A DNA stretch of 58,754 bases from Lachnospiraceae bacterium (lineage in GTDB: Bacteria > Bacillota > Clostridia > Lachnospirales > Lachnospiraceae), in NCBI GenBank assembly GCA_022791575.1, contig JAAVZI010000066.1, positions 1-58,754 on the forward strand. The letters run 5' to 3'. Made by a program: the position numbers and the translations under genes. Every line of letters starts with the position of its first letter. Within the stretch, counting starts at the first letter, position 1. The notes beneath the pieces were generated by a model. The model made no database searches and had not been told where the DNA came from. It was given only the letters and a program-made list of their open reading frames with translations. This document shows positions 1 through 8,497 of this stretch, piece by piece.

Positions 1-390
1 CCCTTGTGGGAAGCACTAAGGCTACGGTGAGCTGCACCGTATCATAGGGATTTCACCTCTGCCGGGTTCTCCGCCAGCCGCTTACGGAAGTATCATTATC
101 ATTCTGACTGTCATTGCCAAGCTCGGTAGCAGTCCGAGTTTCAGGTCGGGAATTCTCGCTTGCTCTCATAAAAGAGAGGTTATGGCGTACCCTCCTTCGG
201 GCTATCATCAGAAATAAAGTCCTTAGTGCCTGTATATTCAGTTGTCAAAAAGCAGCGAAGGGAGGCACTCCGTTTAGGAGTGGTTTTTTAACCCCTTCAC
301 CTATTTGGAATTGGAAGCCGAAATGACAACCTATTTTCAGAAAAAATCTTGAAAAAAATTTTTTGATTTCTGATATTTGCTCTCAAACGC
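1..390. other. Noncoding stretch of an accessory segment
   Basis: No convincing gene is seen in these 390 bases. A 70-codon plus-strand reading frame (114-326) has no recognisable domain and runs through a transcription terminator, so it is not called. The stretch is richer in GC than the chromosome to its right. It lies past the terminator of the two minus-strand accessory genes. It most likely belongs to a mobile element that continues beyond the left end of the window; that is inference from its neighbours. Confidence 0.4.
266..289 (+). terminator. Rho-independent terminator, plus strand
   Basis: CACTCC and GGAGTG form a 6-bp stem around the loop GTTTA, followed by GG and six T. It would end transcription entering from the left of the window. 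No complete plus-strand gene precedes it here. Confidence 0.6.
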
Positions 391-427
391 AAAAAAACCG
401 CCTGCTTCTCAATCGAGAAACAAGCGG
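391..427 (-). terminator. Terminator of the zinc-ribbon gene pair
   Basis: On the minus strand a 13-bp stem (two G-U pairs) with a four-base loop is followed by seven T. It lies 13 bases past the stop of the 59-aa gene, so it probably ends the 620-2038 / 440-619 transcript. Confidence 0.8.
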
Positions 428-439
428 CTTAACGCTCTA

Positions 440-619
440 TTAAATGTAATGGACTGTTACACGCTTTTTACGAGCTTTTGAAAATTTAATAAGAACATCA
501 TCAACAGCGTCCGTGTATCTGCCTTGCTCTATCAGGCTGTTTTTCAGGCTAATCAGCGACTGAATAACTCTGCTGTATTCGCTGTCATCAAGATACAGAT
601 GATATTTTGCTTCTTTCAT
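440..619 (-). CDS. Small accessory protein, 59 aa, function unknown
   Basis: A 59-codon frame starts with ATG directly after the TAG stop of the upstream zinc-ribbon gene (TAGATG, no spacing). Its ribosome site AAGGAG lies inside the last codons of that gene, so the two are probably translationally coupled. The protein begins MKEAKYHLYLDDSEY and ends in a basic tail (KARKKRVTVHYI). It has no membrane segment or signal peptide. Similar short proteins are common as cargo in Firmicutes conjugative elements; that is from memory of the family, not a search. No function can be given. The terminator 13 bases downstream supports a real gene end. Confidence 0.75.
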   Translation of the reverse strand: MKEAKYHLYLDDSEYSRVIQSLISLKNSLIEQGRYTDAVDDVLIKFSKARKKRVTVHYI

Positions 620-2038
620 CTACTCCATCTCCTTAGACTGATATATTTGCTTCCGCCATTCCTGAAACCGCTTTCTGATAATGGCTGCGTCCTTCTCATC
701 ATCAGAAGTTATAAAGATATGTACGCTCTGATAGGCTTTCTTTACTTTGCGGATATATTCGATTTCTCCCTCGTTTGCCTTGTAGGGCAGCTTCAGAAGT
801 TTTATGCCCTGCTTACGGCATATATAGGCTTTCAGCCGTTCTTTTTCCTCTGACAAGTCTTTTGATTCTATCGCCAAGCTCTCATTCACAATGTAGGTTT
901 CAAGCGGGAGTCCGATTTCTGTATCCGTATTAAGACGCACCTGCAATCCCTTTTTCCCGGCATAATAGCTTACCGCCAACTGAGGAAATACGCTTCGGTA
1001 TTCCTGCTCGCATACCGGACAGCCCTTTTCTTCTACGGTACACTCATAAATCTTTGCTTTCCACGAATGACCGAGAGAGCATTTCCACCATACGCTTTTC
1101 ATTGAATTTCTTGAAACCGCAGCAGGAGTAATGTCTTTATTCTTCTCATAGTCCCACTCAGCAAGCAGATGTGCGTCTGTTGTTTCCAAATCATTATAGC
1201 CGGGAAGAACAGCACGATCAGCACATGCCGGGCAGACCGTTCCTCTTATCCGGGCATAGACAACCGACTTCCACTCGTTGCCGCACTCTCTGCATTTCCA
1301 CCATACATTTTTACGGGATTTCTCATTTATCATATCCAGCGTAAGCGGAAGGTTACGGTCTGACCATTCCTCTGCAAGCTGCGGCTGGGTAGTCGCAAAA
1401 TCATTAAAGCCTTTCAGAAGGGTTATTCCGCTGCAATAGGGACATTTACTGCCGCCGGAGCGTGTGGAAATCAGCGTATGCCACTCGTGTCCCTTGCTGC
1501 ATTTCCACCAAACCTTTTTATTCGCAAACGGCGTAACCATCGTCGGCAATAATGGATAATTTTTTCCTGACCATTCAGCGGCTACCTCCGGCATTTGGGA
1601 AGCAAGGTCATTAAATCCCTCCAGCACCTTATTGTGGGAGCAGTACGGACAGCCTGTGCCGTTTACAGTTCTGCTTTTAACACTCGCTTCCCACTCGTGA
1701 CCGAGCCTGCATTTCCAAATCACTTTTTTATGTGAGCCAACGGAAACTTCCGTAGGCTTTATCTCATTCTTTTCAGACCATTCCTGTGCTAATTCAGGCT
1801 TCAATGTGGCTAAATCGTTGATTCGCTCAATTACCCTTGCACCTGAACAGATAGGGCAGTTCTCGCCCTTTGAGCGAGCCTTAACGCTTGTCTGCCATTC
1901 GTGACCGCAGGCAGCTTTCCACCAAACGATTTTATTTGAGCCATAGGTTATTTTATCAGGTGTAAGCGGAAGATTTTTGTCCGACCACTCACGCACAAGC
2001 TCCGGGCACATAGCCGCTAAACTGTTATTCATAATCAA
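620..2038 (-). CDS. Five-repeat zinc-ribbon (DUF4379-type) protein with nuclease-like C-terminus
   Basis: The protein has five tandem repeats of about 69 residues (roughly 1-70, 71-139, 140-208, 209-278, 279-345). Each carries an ND(L/F)A...PEL..EWS lead, then WWKC..GHEW and a CPxC pair, the treble-clef pattern of the DUF4379 family. The tail (about 346-472) resembles the Vsr-like PD-(D/E)XK domain that often follows these repeats: a FPQLAVSYY helix, LPLETYIV, AIESK, then K...GIKLLKLP. The usual AIEYDG-type motif is altered, so catalytic activity is uncertain. The start is TTG at 2038, seven bases from AGGAGG; an ATG at 2032 is the alternative. Repeat 1 has its first cysteine shifted (KAACGHEW). 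Proteins of this class are found in mobile and defence-rich regions; DNA binding is inferred. It precedes the 59-aa gene with no gap. Confidence 0.8.
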   Translation of the reverse strand: MIMNNSLAAMCPELVREWSDKNLPLTPDKITYGSNKIVWWKAACGHEWQTSVKARSKGENCPICSGARVIERINDLATLKPELAQEWSEKNEIKPTEVSVGSHKKVIWKCRLGHEWEASVKSRTVNGTGCPYCSHNKVLEGFNDLASQMPEVAAEWSGKNYPLLPTMVTPFANKKVWWKCSKGHEWHTLISTRSGGSKCPYCSGITLLKGFNDFATTQPQLAEEWSDRNLPLTLDMINEKSRKNVWWKCRECGNEWKSVVYARIRGTVCPACADRAVLPGYNDLETTDAHLLAEWDYEKNKDITPAAVSRNSMKSVWWKCSLGHSWKAKIYECTVEEKGCPVCEQEYRSVFPQLAVSYYAGKKGLQVRLNTDTEIGLPLETYIVNESLAIESKDLSEEKERLKAYICRKQGIKLLKLPYKANEGEIEYIRKVKKAYQSVHIFITSDDEKDAAIIRKRFQEWRKQIYQSKEME

Positions 2039-2118
2039 TCCTCGACCTCCTTTGCAATTACATTGTATTGGAAATCAAAGAAAAGTTGTAGTTTGCGACC
2101 GGATACACCGCACAACGC

Positions 2119-2156
2119 AAAAAAGACCTTGAAAGGTGTTGTCCTCTCAAGGTCTT
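2119..2156 (-). terminator. Terminator between lysS and the accessory genes
   Basis: On the minus strand AAGACCTTGAGAGG pairs with CCTTTCAAGGTCTT (13 of 14) around a six-base loop and is followed by six T. It separates the greA-lysS transcript from the zinc-ribbon gene 80 bases further on. The 120 bases between it and lysS hold no gene. Confidence 0.8.
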
Positions 2157-2282
2157 AATTTTAGAAATTATGCGATTTTTACACCTCTGCACAAAATCCT
2201 GCACCATTTGATGTAAGTTTGATGTAAAGATGTACTCTCTCTCGATTTTCCGAGTCTGCAAACCCGCATAAATACTGGGTTT

Positions 2283-3782
2283 TTAATCCTTGTTGTTGGG
2301 TAAGGATTTCATTGTGGGGAACAACAACACATCCCGTATCGCTGGCGAATTTGTCATCATCATAACCATCCGATCAATACCAAACCCAATCCCGCCTGTC
2401 GGAGGCATACCAATCTCCAACGCATTGAGAAAATCTTCATCCGTATGATTTGCCTCTTCATCCCCAGCTGCAAAAGCCTCCTCCTGCGCCCGGAAGCGTT
2501 CTCTCTGGTCTATTGGATCATTTAACTCCGAATATGCATTCGCCATCTCCCAGCCATTCATAAAGAATTCAAACCGCTCCGTATATTCTGGATTTTCCGG
2601 CTTCCTCTTCGTAAGCGGCGAAATCTCAACCGGATGATCCATAATAAATGTCGGCTGAATCAGATGCTCCTCCACATATTCCTCAAAAAACAGATTCAGA
2701 ATATCCCCTTTCTGATGCCTGTCCTCATATTCAATCTGGTGCTCTTCCGCCGTTTTCTTAGCTTCCTCTGTCGAATGAATCTCATCAAAATCCACACCCG
2801 CATACTTCTTCACTGCCTCCACCATCGTCAATCTCTCAAATGGCTTGGACAAATCCATTGTATGCTCCCCATACGTAAGTACCTCGGAACCTGTAACCTC
2901 TTTAGCTACATAACGATACAGATTCTCCGTCAAATCCATCATGCCATGATAATCCGTATACGCCTGATACAGCTCCATCAGCGTAAACTCTGGATTATGC
3001 CTGGTATCAAGACCCTCATTGCGGAATACTCGCCCAATCTCATACACACGCTCCATTCCGCCCACAATCAGTCTCTTCAGATAAAGCTCCAGAGAAATAC
3101 GAAGCTTCAAATCCTCACCCAGCGCGTTAAAATGCGTCTCAAACGGCCGCGCAGCTGCGCCTCCTGCATTGGACACCAGCATAGGCGTTTCCACCTCCAT
3201 AAATCCCTGTCCATCCAGATAACGGCGGATCGTACTGATTACCTTCGAACGCTTGATAAATGTATCCTTAACCTCTGGATTCATAATCAGATCCACATAC
3301 CGCTGCCGATAACGCATATCCGTATCTCGAAGTCCATGATGCTTCTCTGGAAGAATCTGCAGGCTTTTGGAGAGCAGAACAATTTCATATGCATGCACAG
3401 ATATCTCGCCTGTCTTAGTTTTAAAAACAGTTCCCCGAATTCCAACTATATCGCCGATATCATATTTCTTAAAATCCTTATAAGATTCCTCTCCCACATC
3501 ATCTCTGGTCACATAAGACTGAATGCTGCCTTTTAAATCCTGAATATTACAAAAAGAAGCTTTTCCCATCACTCGTTTGAACATCAAACGGCCAGCAATA
3601 GAAACTTCTTTTCCTTCCATTTCATCAAAATGATCCTTGACATCCATACTATGGAAATCCATATCATATTTCATAATTTCAAAAGGATTCTTTCCATTGT
3701 CCTGTAATTCCTTTAATTTGTCACGGCGTACCTTTAATAACTGGTTCAGGTCCTTTTCCTGCATATTCTTCTGTTCTGCCAC
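2283..3782 (-). CDS. lysS: Lysyl-tRNA synthetase, class II
   Basis: This cytosolic enzyme charges tRNA-Lys with lysine using ATP. An N-terminal OB fold binds the anticodon (around residues 55-150, with VSIAGRLMFKRVMGKASF). The class II catalytic core follows, with motif 2 around RVFRNEGLDTRHNPEF and motif 3 in GGIGFGIDRMVM. The length of 499 aa is normal. The frame can be extended to a GTG at 3791, but that codon touches the AGGAG site. The GTG at 3782 has eight bases of spacing and gives MAEQ..., the usual start in this group, so it was chosen. It follows greA closely and is read from the greA promoter. A minus-strand tRNA-Lys gene is elsewhere in the window. Identification is secure; only the start codon is in doubt. 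Confidence 0.97.
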   Translation of the reverse strand: MAEQKNMQEKDLNQLLKVRRDKLKELQDNGKNPFEIMKYDMDFHSMDVKDHFDEMEGKEVSIAGRLMFKRVMGKASFCNIQDLKGSIQSYVTRDDVGEESYKDFKKYDIGDIVGIRGTVFKTKTGEISVHAYEIVLLSKSLQILPEKHHGLRDTDMRYRQRYVDLIMNPEVKDTFIKRSKVISTIRRYLDGQGFMEVETPMLVSNAGGAAARPFETHFNALGEDLKLRISLELYLKRLIVGGMERVYEIGRVFRNEGLDTRHNPEFTLMELYQAYTDYHGMMDLTENLYRYVAKEVTGSEVLTYGEHTMDLSKPFERLTMVEAVKKYAGVDFDEIHSTEEAKKTAEEHQIEYEDRHQKGDILNLFFEEYVEEHLIQPTFIMDHPVEISPLTKRKPENPEYTERFEFFMNGWEMANAYSELNDPIDQRERFRAQEEAFAAGDEEANHTDEDFLNALEIGMPPTGGIGFGIDRMVMMMTNSPAIRDVLLFPTMKSLPNNKD

Positions 3783-3810
3783 TTTTTTCACTCCTCACAT
3801 TCTTCCATGT

Positions 3811-4293
3811 TTATCTGGATCTTTGAATATCCATAACCTTATATTCAATTACTCCAGCCTGGGTCTCTACACTTACCACATCACCGGCTTTTTTACCTAT
3901 CAGTGCACGGCCGACTGGTGACTCATTGGAAATCTTTCCATTTAAGCTGTTCGCCTCGGTGGAACCTACAATTTTGAATTCCATTTCTTCTTCATATTCC
4001 ACATCAAATACTTTCACTGTACAGCCGACGCTGATTTTATCCAGATCTACTTCATCCTCTACAACAACTTCAGCATTTTTCAAAATTTTCTCAATTTCTT
4101 CAATCCTTAACTCAATATCTCTCTGCTCATCTTTGGCAGCATCATATTCCGCATTTTCAGATAAATCGCCCTGCTCTCTGGCTTCCTTAATCTTTTGGGC
4201 TACTTCCTTTCGTTTGACTACTTTTAAGTCTTGAAGCTCATTTTCCAGTTTCTGCAAGCCTTCGTATGTCAGTAAGTTCTTCTTTGCTTCCAT
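3811..4293 (-). CDS. greA: Transcription elongation factor GreA
   Basis: GreA rescues backtracked RNA polymerase by stimulating cleavage of the nascent transcript through the secondary channel. The 160-aa length fits the family. Residues 1-75 form the coiled-coil hairpin with the acidic tip ([14 protein letters not shown]). The C-terminal FKBP-like domain has [18 protein letters not shown]. The start ATG follows GGAGGAGTATTAA. It is the first gene after a consensus promoter (4344-4372) and lies 28 bases before lysS, a pairing common in Clostridia. Confidence 0.98.
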   Translation of the reverse strand: MEAKKNLLTYEGLQKLENELQDLKVVKRKEVAQKIKEAREQGDLSENAEYDAAKDEQRDIELRIEEIEKILKNAEVVVEDEVDLDKISVGCTVKVFDVEYEEEMEFKIVGSTEANSLNGKISNESPVGRALIGKKAGDVVSVETQAGVIEYKVMDIQRSR

Positions 4294-4343
4294 TTAATAC
4301 TCCTCCTGTTTTTCGCTGTTTCAACTCTACTTGCAATCATAAT

Positions 4344-4372
4344 ATTATAAAGCATCCCCCATTTATTGTCAA
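4344..4372 (-). promoter_or_regulatory. Sigma-A promoter of greA-lysS
   Basis: On the minus strand TTGACA and TATAAT are separated by exactly 17 bases, a perfect match to the housekeeping consensus, about 50 bases upstream of the greA start. Such strength fits genes of translation and transcription. Confidence 0.9.
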
Positions 4373-4397
4373 TATATGATTTTTCTTTTGCAAATGC

Positions 4398-5264
4398 TTA
4401 GAAGCCTTGTCCATATCCCTGTTTCGCCACAGTCGCCAGCTGCACATACTTACTAAGCGGTACGTTTTTCACACGCAGATACTCCTCCTTTGCACGGGAA
4501 AATGTAACATCCAGTACATAAGCCCCTATAGGATAGCGGTACTGCAGCCCTTTCCAGCCTGCTGTTAAATCAATGACAATATCACCGCTGCATCTACCCT
4601 CCATTTCCGGTCCTGCACACTCAATCATCAGCCCTTCCTCTTCATATAGCTTCTGATACAGCTTTTCGAAATGTTCATGCCGACTGGAAAAAACAGATAC
4701 ATAATTCCAGTCCTTTACCAACTTTTGAATATAAACATCTGCCTGATGGCTTCCATCATCCAGAAATAACAAACGCGCATTCCTCTTATATACATAACCA
4801 TAGTCGGTAAGATGGCTGATATATTCATTCAGAATTTTTATGTAAACTTCATCCTTATCCTCACATAAAAATATACCCGGCGGAATATACTCCTCCAGCC
4901 CTTTCTGCGCCTCCAGCAGACATAGTCCATCCGGCACTGATATCTGTCCTCCCCTCTTCTCCGGCAGCATATCCAAAGATTCCAAAATACGTCTTTGGAC
5001 CCCCTTCTCTGGAAGGCTTCCCAGTTTCTCTGGCGACATAGGAAGTGTAATACAGATAAACTCCAGTTCCTCCCATGCAAATTCCGCTCTTTGGGGAAAC
5101 AATTGCCTGCATTTTCTATTTTGCTCATATTCTTTGTAAATTCTTGTCCCTTTGAAATAGTTCCCCAATCTGCTATTGAAAATACCGGAAACATATTTCC
5201 GTCCAACAGACTTCAAAGGTGTGACTTCTTTCGACCTTGAATAATCCAAAATCAGATACTTCAT
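4398..5264 (-). CDS. Conserved-looking protein of unknown function, 288 aa
   Basis: I do not recognise this protein. It is soluble, with no signal peptide or membrane segment, and rich in tyrosine, glutamate and lysine. It opens MKYLILDYSRSKEVTPLKSV and has a hydrophobic strand-like centre (ARLLFLDDGS, DIVIDLTAGWKGLQYRYPIG). It ends in a basic, glycine-rich tail (AKQGYGQGF). The ATG at 5264 is chosen because AGGTG lies six bases before it; an in-frame GTG at 5273 is possible. It sits between dusB and the greA promoter in one directon and has no terminator of its own, so it is probably the last gene of the dusB transcript. The position suggests housekeeping or RNA-related work, but this is only context. 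Confidence 0.8.
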   Translation of the reverse strand: MKYLILDYSRSKEVTPLKSVGRKYVSGIFNSRLGNYFKGTRIYKEYEQNRKCRQLFPQRAEFAWEELEFICITLPMSPEKLGSLPEKGVQRRILESLDMLPEKRGGQISVPDGLCLLEAQKGLEEYIPPGIFLCEDKDEVYIKILNEYISHLTDYGYVYKRNARLLFLDDGSHQADVYIQKLVKDWNYVSVFSSRHEHFEKLYQKLYEEEGLMIECAGPEMEGRCSGDIVIDLTAGWKGLQYRYPIGAYVLDVTFSRAKEEYLRVKNVPLSKYVQLATVAKQGYGQGF

Positions 5265-5336
5265 TTCTGACACCTGACTACATTTTTACTAATAAATATA
5301 TGAAAAAGCCATTTTTTTATTCCCTGATTTTGTCCA

Positions 5337-6296
5337 TTAAAAATATTTCTCCAGTAAAATTTCCAGAGCATGGAGACTCTCGATCTCATTGCATTTTCTT
5401 CGAACCTGTACGGAATGCGGATAACCTGCCGTATACCATGCTACGTGCTTACGCATTTCGCGGATACCTATATATTCTCCCTTATATTCCAGCATCAGCC
5501 GGGCATGCTTAAGAATCATATCTCGAACCTCTGCTTTGGACGGCCTGGATAGAGGTTCTCCCTTCTCCATATAATGTTTGATCTGAGCAAACAGCCAAGG
5601 ATTTCCCCTGACCGCCCTTCCAATCATCAGCCCATCACAATGCGTCTCTTCTAACATCCTAACTGCCGCTTCTGGACTTGTAATATCGCCGTTTCCAATC
5701 ACCGGAATACGGACAGCTTCTTTTACCTGACGAATTATCTCCCAGTCGGCCTCTCCTGCGTAATACTGCGCTCTGGTTCTGCCATGAACCGCTACTGCGG
5801 CAGCGCCGGAATCTTCAATAATTTTAGCTATCTCTACTGCATTCACACTCTGCTCATCAAAACCTTTGCGGATTTTAACTGTAACTGGCTTATGAACCGC
5901 TTTGACCACACTGGTTACAATCTGCCTCACCAGCGTAGGATTCTTCATAAGAGCTGAGCCTTCCCCATTATTTACCACCTTAGGCACTGGACAGCCCATA
6001 TTAATATCCAGAATATCAAAGGGAAGTTCCTCAATCTGTGCTGCGATTTGCCCCATAATTTCTGGATCAGAACCAAAAAGCTGCAGCGATATAGGTGGTT
6101 CTTTTTTATGAATTTCCAATAATGCCTTTGTATTTTTATTTTTGTACATAATCGCCTTGGCACTTACCATTTCCATACATAACAACCCGCAGCCCTGCTC
6201 CCTGCAAAGCAAACGAAATGGCAGGTCCGTTACCCCTGCCATTGGTGCCAAGATTAAATTATTTTCCAGTGTTACTGTTCCAATCTGTAGTTTCAC
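5337..6296 (-). CDS. dusB: tRNA-dihydrouridine synthase DusB
   Basis: This FMN enzyme reduces uridine to dihydrouridine in the D-loop of tRNA. The TIM barrel starts with the typical NNLILAPMAGVTDLPFR. The catalytic cysteine is in NMGCPVPKVVNNGEGSAL, and the FMN-binding HGRTRAQYY and GNGDI motifs follow. Length 319 aa is normal. The start is GTG at 6296, ten bases from AAGGAGA; no in-frame ATG fits better. It follows coaX in the same direction after 46 bases, and the coaX-dusB-greA-lysS order is common in Clostridia. Confidence 0.97.
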   Translation of the reverse strand: MKLQIGTVTLENNLILAPMAGVTDLPFRLLCREQGCGLLCMEMVSAKAIMYKNKNTKALLEIHKKEPPISLQLFGSDPEIMGQIAAQIEELPFDILDINMGCPVPKVVNNGEGSALMKNPTLVRQIVTSVVKAVHKPVTVKIRKGFDEQSVNAVEIAKIIEDSGAAAVAVHGRTRAQYYAGEADWEIIRQVKEAVRIPVIGNGDITSPEAAVRMLEETHCDGLMIGRAVRGNPWLFAQIKHYMEKGEPLSRPSKAEVRDMILKHARLMLEYKGEYIGIREMRKHVAWYTAGYPHSVQVRRKCNEIESLHALEILLEKYF

Positions 6297-6342
6297 AAAC
6301 TGACGTTCTCCTTTTAATCTTTATAATGCGTTTCGCAATCTC

Positions 6343-7119
6343 CTACCTTCGTGACATCACTCTCTGGTAAATCAGCCGCAGACCCTGCAGAGTCAGTTTC
6401 TGATCATAGACGTCAATCAATTCTACCTCTTGCGCAATCAGCTTACCCAGACCGCCGGTCGCTACGACTTTCACCTGCTCCAGCCCGCTTTCTTTCTTCA
6501 TCTGGCGGATAATGTACTCTGTCTGTCCAATATATCCATACACCACACCTGCCTGCATACTGGATATCGTCTCTTTGGCAAGAATAGATTTCGGCTTTGC
6601 AATCTCGAATTTGGGAAGCTTTGCAGCTGCCTGCCACAGAGACTGGGCTGCCGTCTGTATACCTGGTGCTGTTACTCCAGCTGCATAAGAACCATCCTCT
6701 AGCACCAGATCATAGGTCGTTGCTGTTCCAAAATCAATGACAATTACTGGGCCTCCATATAACTCAAACGCAGCGACTGCATCTACAATACGATCTGCCC
6801 CGATCTGTCTTGGATTCTCTGTAATAATTTTAATTCCGGTCCGTATGCCCGGCCCTACAATAATCGGTTCCTTCTTTAGATATTTAATGACTGCACTATT
6901 CAATGAATACATAATGTCCGGTACTACTGAAGCAATAATCACTGCCTCTACCTTTGATACCTCAATACCATTATGTTCCAGCAGATCACAGATAAAAATA
7001 CCATACTCATCCGATGTCCGGGCAATTTTTGTTGTCATTCGGAAAGTTCCCAGCAGCTCCTCTCCATCAAATGCTCCCAATGTAATATTCGTATTGCCCA
7101 CATCAATACCCAGTAACAT
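6343..7119 (-). CDS. coaX: Type III pantothenate kinase
   Basis: CoaX phosphorylates pantothenate, the first step of coenzyme A synthesis. It is an ASKHA-fold enzyme that needs a monovalent cation and is not feedback-inhibited by CoA. Visible motifs are the N-terminal phosphate loop [11 protein letters not shown], the adenosine-side [11 protein letters not shown], and GGLGKL near the end. The frame begins at 7137, but GGAGGATATT stands immediately before the ATG at 7119, giving MLLGIDVGN and 258 aa, the usual form. It follows the DUF6145-like gene, and biotin ligase lies further upstream, so the transcript groups cofactor genes. Confidence 0.97.
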   Translation of the reverse strand: MLLGIDVGNTNITLGAFDGEELLGTFRMTTKIARTSDEYGIFICDLLEHNGIEVSKVEAVIIASVVPDIMYSLNSAVIKYLKKEPIIVGPGIRTGIKIITENPRQIGADRIVDAVAAFELYGGPVIVIDFGTATTYDLVLEDGSYAAGVTAPGIQTAAQSLWQAAAKLPKFEIAKPKSILAKETISSMQAGVVYGYIGQTEYIIRQMKKESGLEQVKVVATGGLGKLIAQEVELIDVYDQKLTLQGLRLIYQRVMSRR

Positions 7120-7158
7120 AATATCCTCCATATTCATATAACTGTACTCAAATACATG

Positions 7159-7500
7159 CTAAGGCTGCTCTGAAAATTCTTCTCCCAGAAAAAATACCCT
7201 ATAAAACATTTCCAACGATTCCAGGAGTTCCTCTTTGGCTTGCTGCAGCTGTTTTACTTTTAGTACACTGCCGATCTCATCAAACAGCAGGTCCTCTTCA
7301 TTCGCTGCCACATCAAAACTTAAACTGCCATCCTCTTCAAACACAAGAGACAATACTCCTCCAATTTCCTCTGTAAACAGCACACACATAATTTTAAGCT
7401 CATCCTGAATAGAGGCCGGCAGTGACGAAAAGTCTGGATTCATATAGTACTTTTTCTCATATGCATTAGAGGCGCATAGTACAATTCGATCCTGATACAT
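7159..7500 (-). CDS. DUF6145-type small protein
   Basis: A 113-aa soluble protein starting MYQDRIVLCASNAYEKKYYM, with a C-terminal helical part (KQLQQAKEELLESLEMFYRVFFLG). It resembles the Clostridia-specific family I know as DUF6145; that name is from memory. No catalytic motif is seen. It lies 14 bases after birA and just before coaX, so it is part of that transcript. Function unknown. Confidence 0.8.
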   Translation of the reverse strand: MYQDRIVLCASNAYEKKYYMNPDFSSLPASIQDELKIMCVLFTEEIGGVLSLVFEEDGSLSFDVAANEEDLLFDEIGSVLKVKQLQQAKEELLESLEMFYRVFFLGEEFSEQP

Positions 7501-7514
7501 ACCTAATTCCTTTC

Positions 7515-8489
7515 TTACACATATCCATAGAGGCCCCGCACAGACACCTCATCAGCAAAGACTTTCACTCTGCTTCCATCCTCTTTCTCTACCAGCAGCT
7601 GCCCTTCAGAATCTACATCCAAAGCCCTGCCTGTATATTCACCCTTCCGGTCCATTACCCGTACCTGATTTCCTACGGTAACCGAAAAACGTCTATACGC
7701 TTCCAGTAATCCCGACAAATCGCAGGTCTTGAGAAATATATGATAATCCTCTTCAAAACAGTTCATAATTTCTGCTGCAATCTCCGAACGAGAAAATCTT
7801 TTACCAGTTTCTAACAGCAAAGAAGTGGCCCGCTGGGCGATCTCCTCTGGAAACTGCTCTGTCAGTACATTAATGCCTGCTCCGATAATCACCTGATGAA
7901 TATAGTCAATTTCTGCACTCATCTCCGTAAGAATTCCGACCAGCTTCCGGCCATTCATCACTACATCATTGGGCCATTTAATTCCTGCCTCTATTCCCAT
8001 AGTCCGCAGAGCCCTGACAATACTTAGTGCCATCACCGGCGTTAGACGTGGGGCATGTTCCGGTCTGATATCTGGTTTCAGCAGTACCGTCATATATACG
8101 GATACATTTTCTGGTGACTCCCAGCCGCGGCCGCGGCTTCCTTTGCCTGCGGTCTGTGTATTAGCTATTACCAGCGTACCATCTGGATACTTCTCTCCAT
8201 TTTGCCTACAGAACGTGTTAGTCGAATCTAACTCATCAAAAAACAACAGCTTCTGAGCCAGCTTTTTTGTGCGAAGACGGCTTTTAATCTCACTTTCCGA
8301 ATAAATATCCGGCGCAGACAGCAAGCGATACCCTTTGTTGCGGACGGATTCAATCTGATATCCCTCTTCTTTCAGCTGGGTAATTACTTTCCAGACCGCG
8401 GTTCTGGAAACTCCCAGCCGGCTGCACAGCTGCTGCCCGGAGAGAAATTCCTCAGATTCCCTTAATGCCTTTAAAACCTTTGCTTTCAC
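7515..8489 (-). CDS. birA: Biotin-protein ligase / biotin repressor BirA
   Basis: BirA makes biotinyl-AMP and transfers biotin to the carrier domain of carboxylases. The N-terminal winged helix-turn-helix (about 1-60: LSGQQLCSRLGVSRTAVWKV) shows it is the bifunctional form that also represses biotin genes. The ligase core has the ATP/biotin loop AGKGSRGRGW and IKWPNDVVMNGRKLVGILTE. A C-terminal SH3-like domain ends the 324-aa protein. The start is GTG at 8489 after a GGTG site. It lies nine bases after argF in the same direction. No biotin synthesis genes are in the window. Confidence 0.96.
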   Translation of the reverse strand: MKAKVLKALRESEEFLSGQQLCSRLGVSRTAVWKVITQLKEEGYQIESVRNKGYRLLSAPDIYSESEIKSRLRTKKLAQKLLFFDELDSTNTFCRQNGEKYPDGTLVIANTQTAGKGSRGRGWESPENVSVYMTVLLKPDIRPEHAPRLTPVMALSIVRALRTMGIEAGIKWPNDVVMNGRKLVGILTEMSAEIDYIHQVIIGAGINVLTEQFPEEIAQRATSLLLETGKRFSRSEIAAEIMNCFEEDYHIFLKTCDLSGLLEAYRRFSVTVGNQVRVMDRKGEYTGRALDVDSEGQLLVEKEDGSRVKVFADEVSVRGLYGYV

Positions 8490-8497
8490 AAATTCAC

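Noticed and set aside
114-326. 70-codon plus-strand frame at the left edge
   Set aside because: It crosses a terminator hairpin and has no ribosome site or known domain.
2058-2261. 67-codon minus-strand frame between lysS and the zinc-ribbon gene
   Set aside because: It runs through the terminator at 2119-2156 and has no start signal.
2634-3536. 300-codon plus-strand frame opposite lysS
   Set aside because: It lies wholly antisense to a clear lysS and its product has no recognisable pattern.
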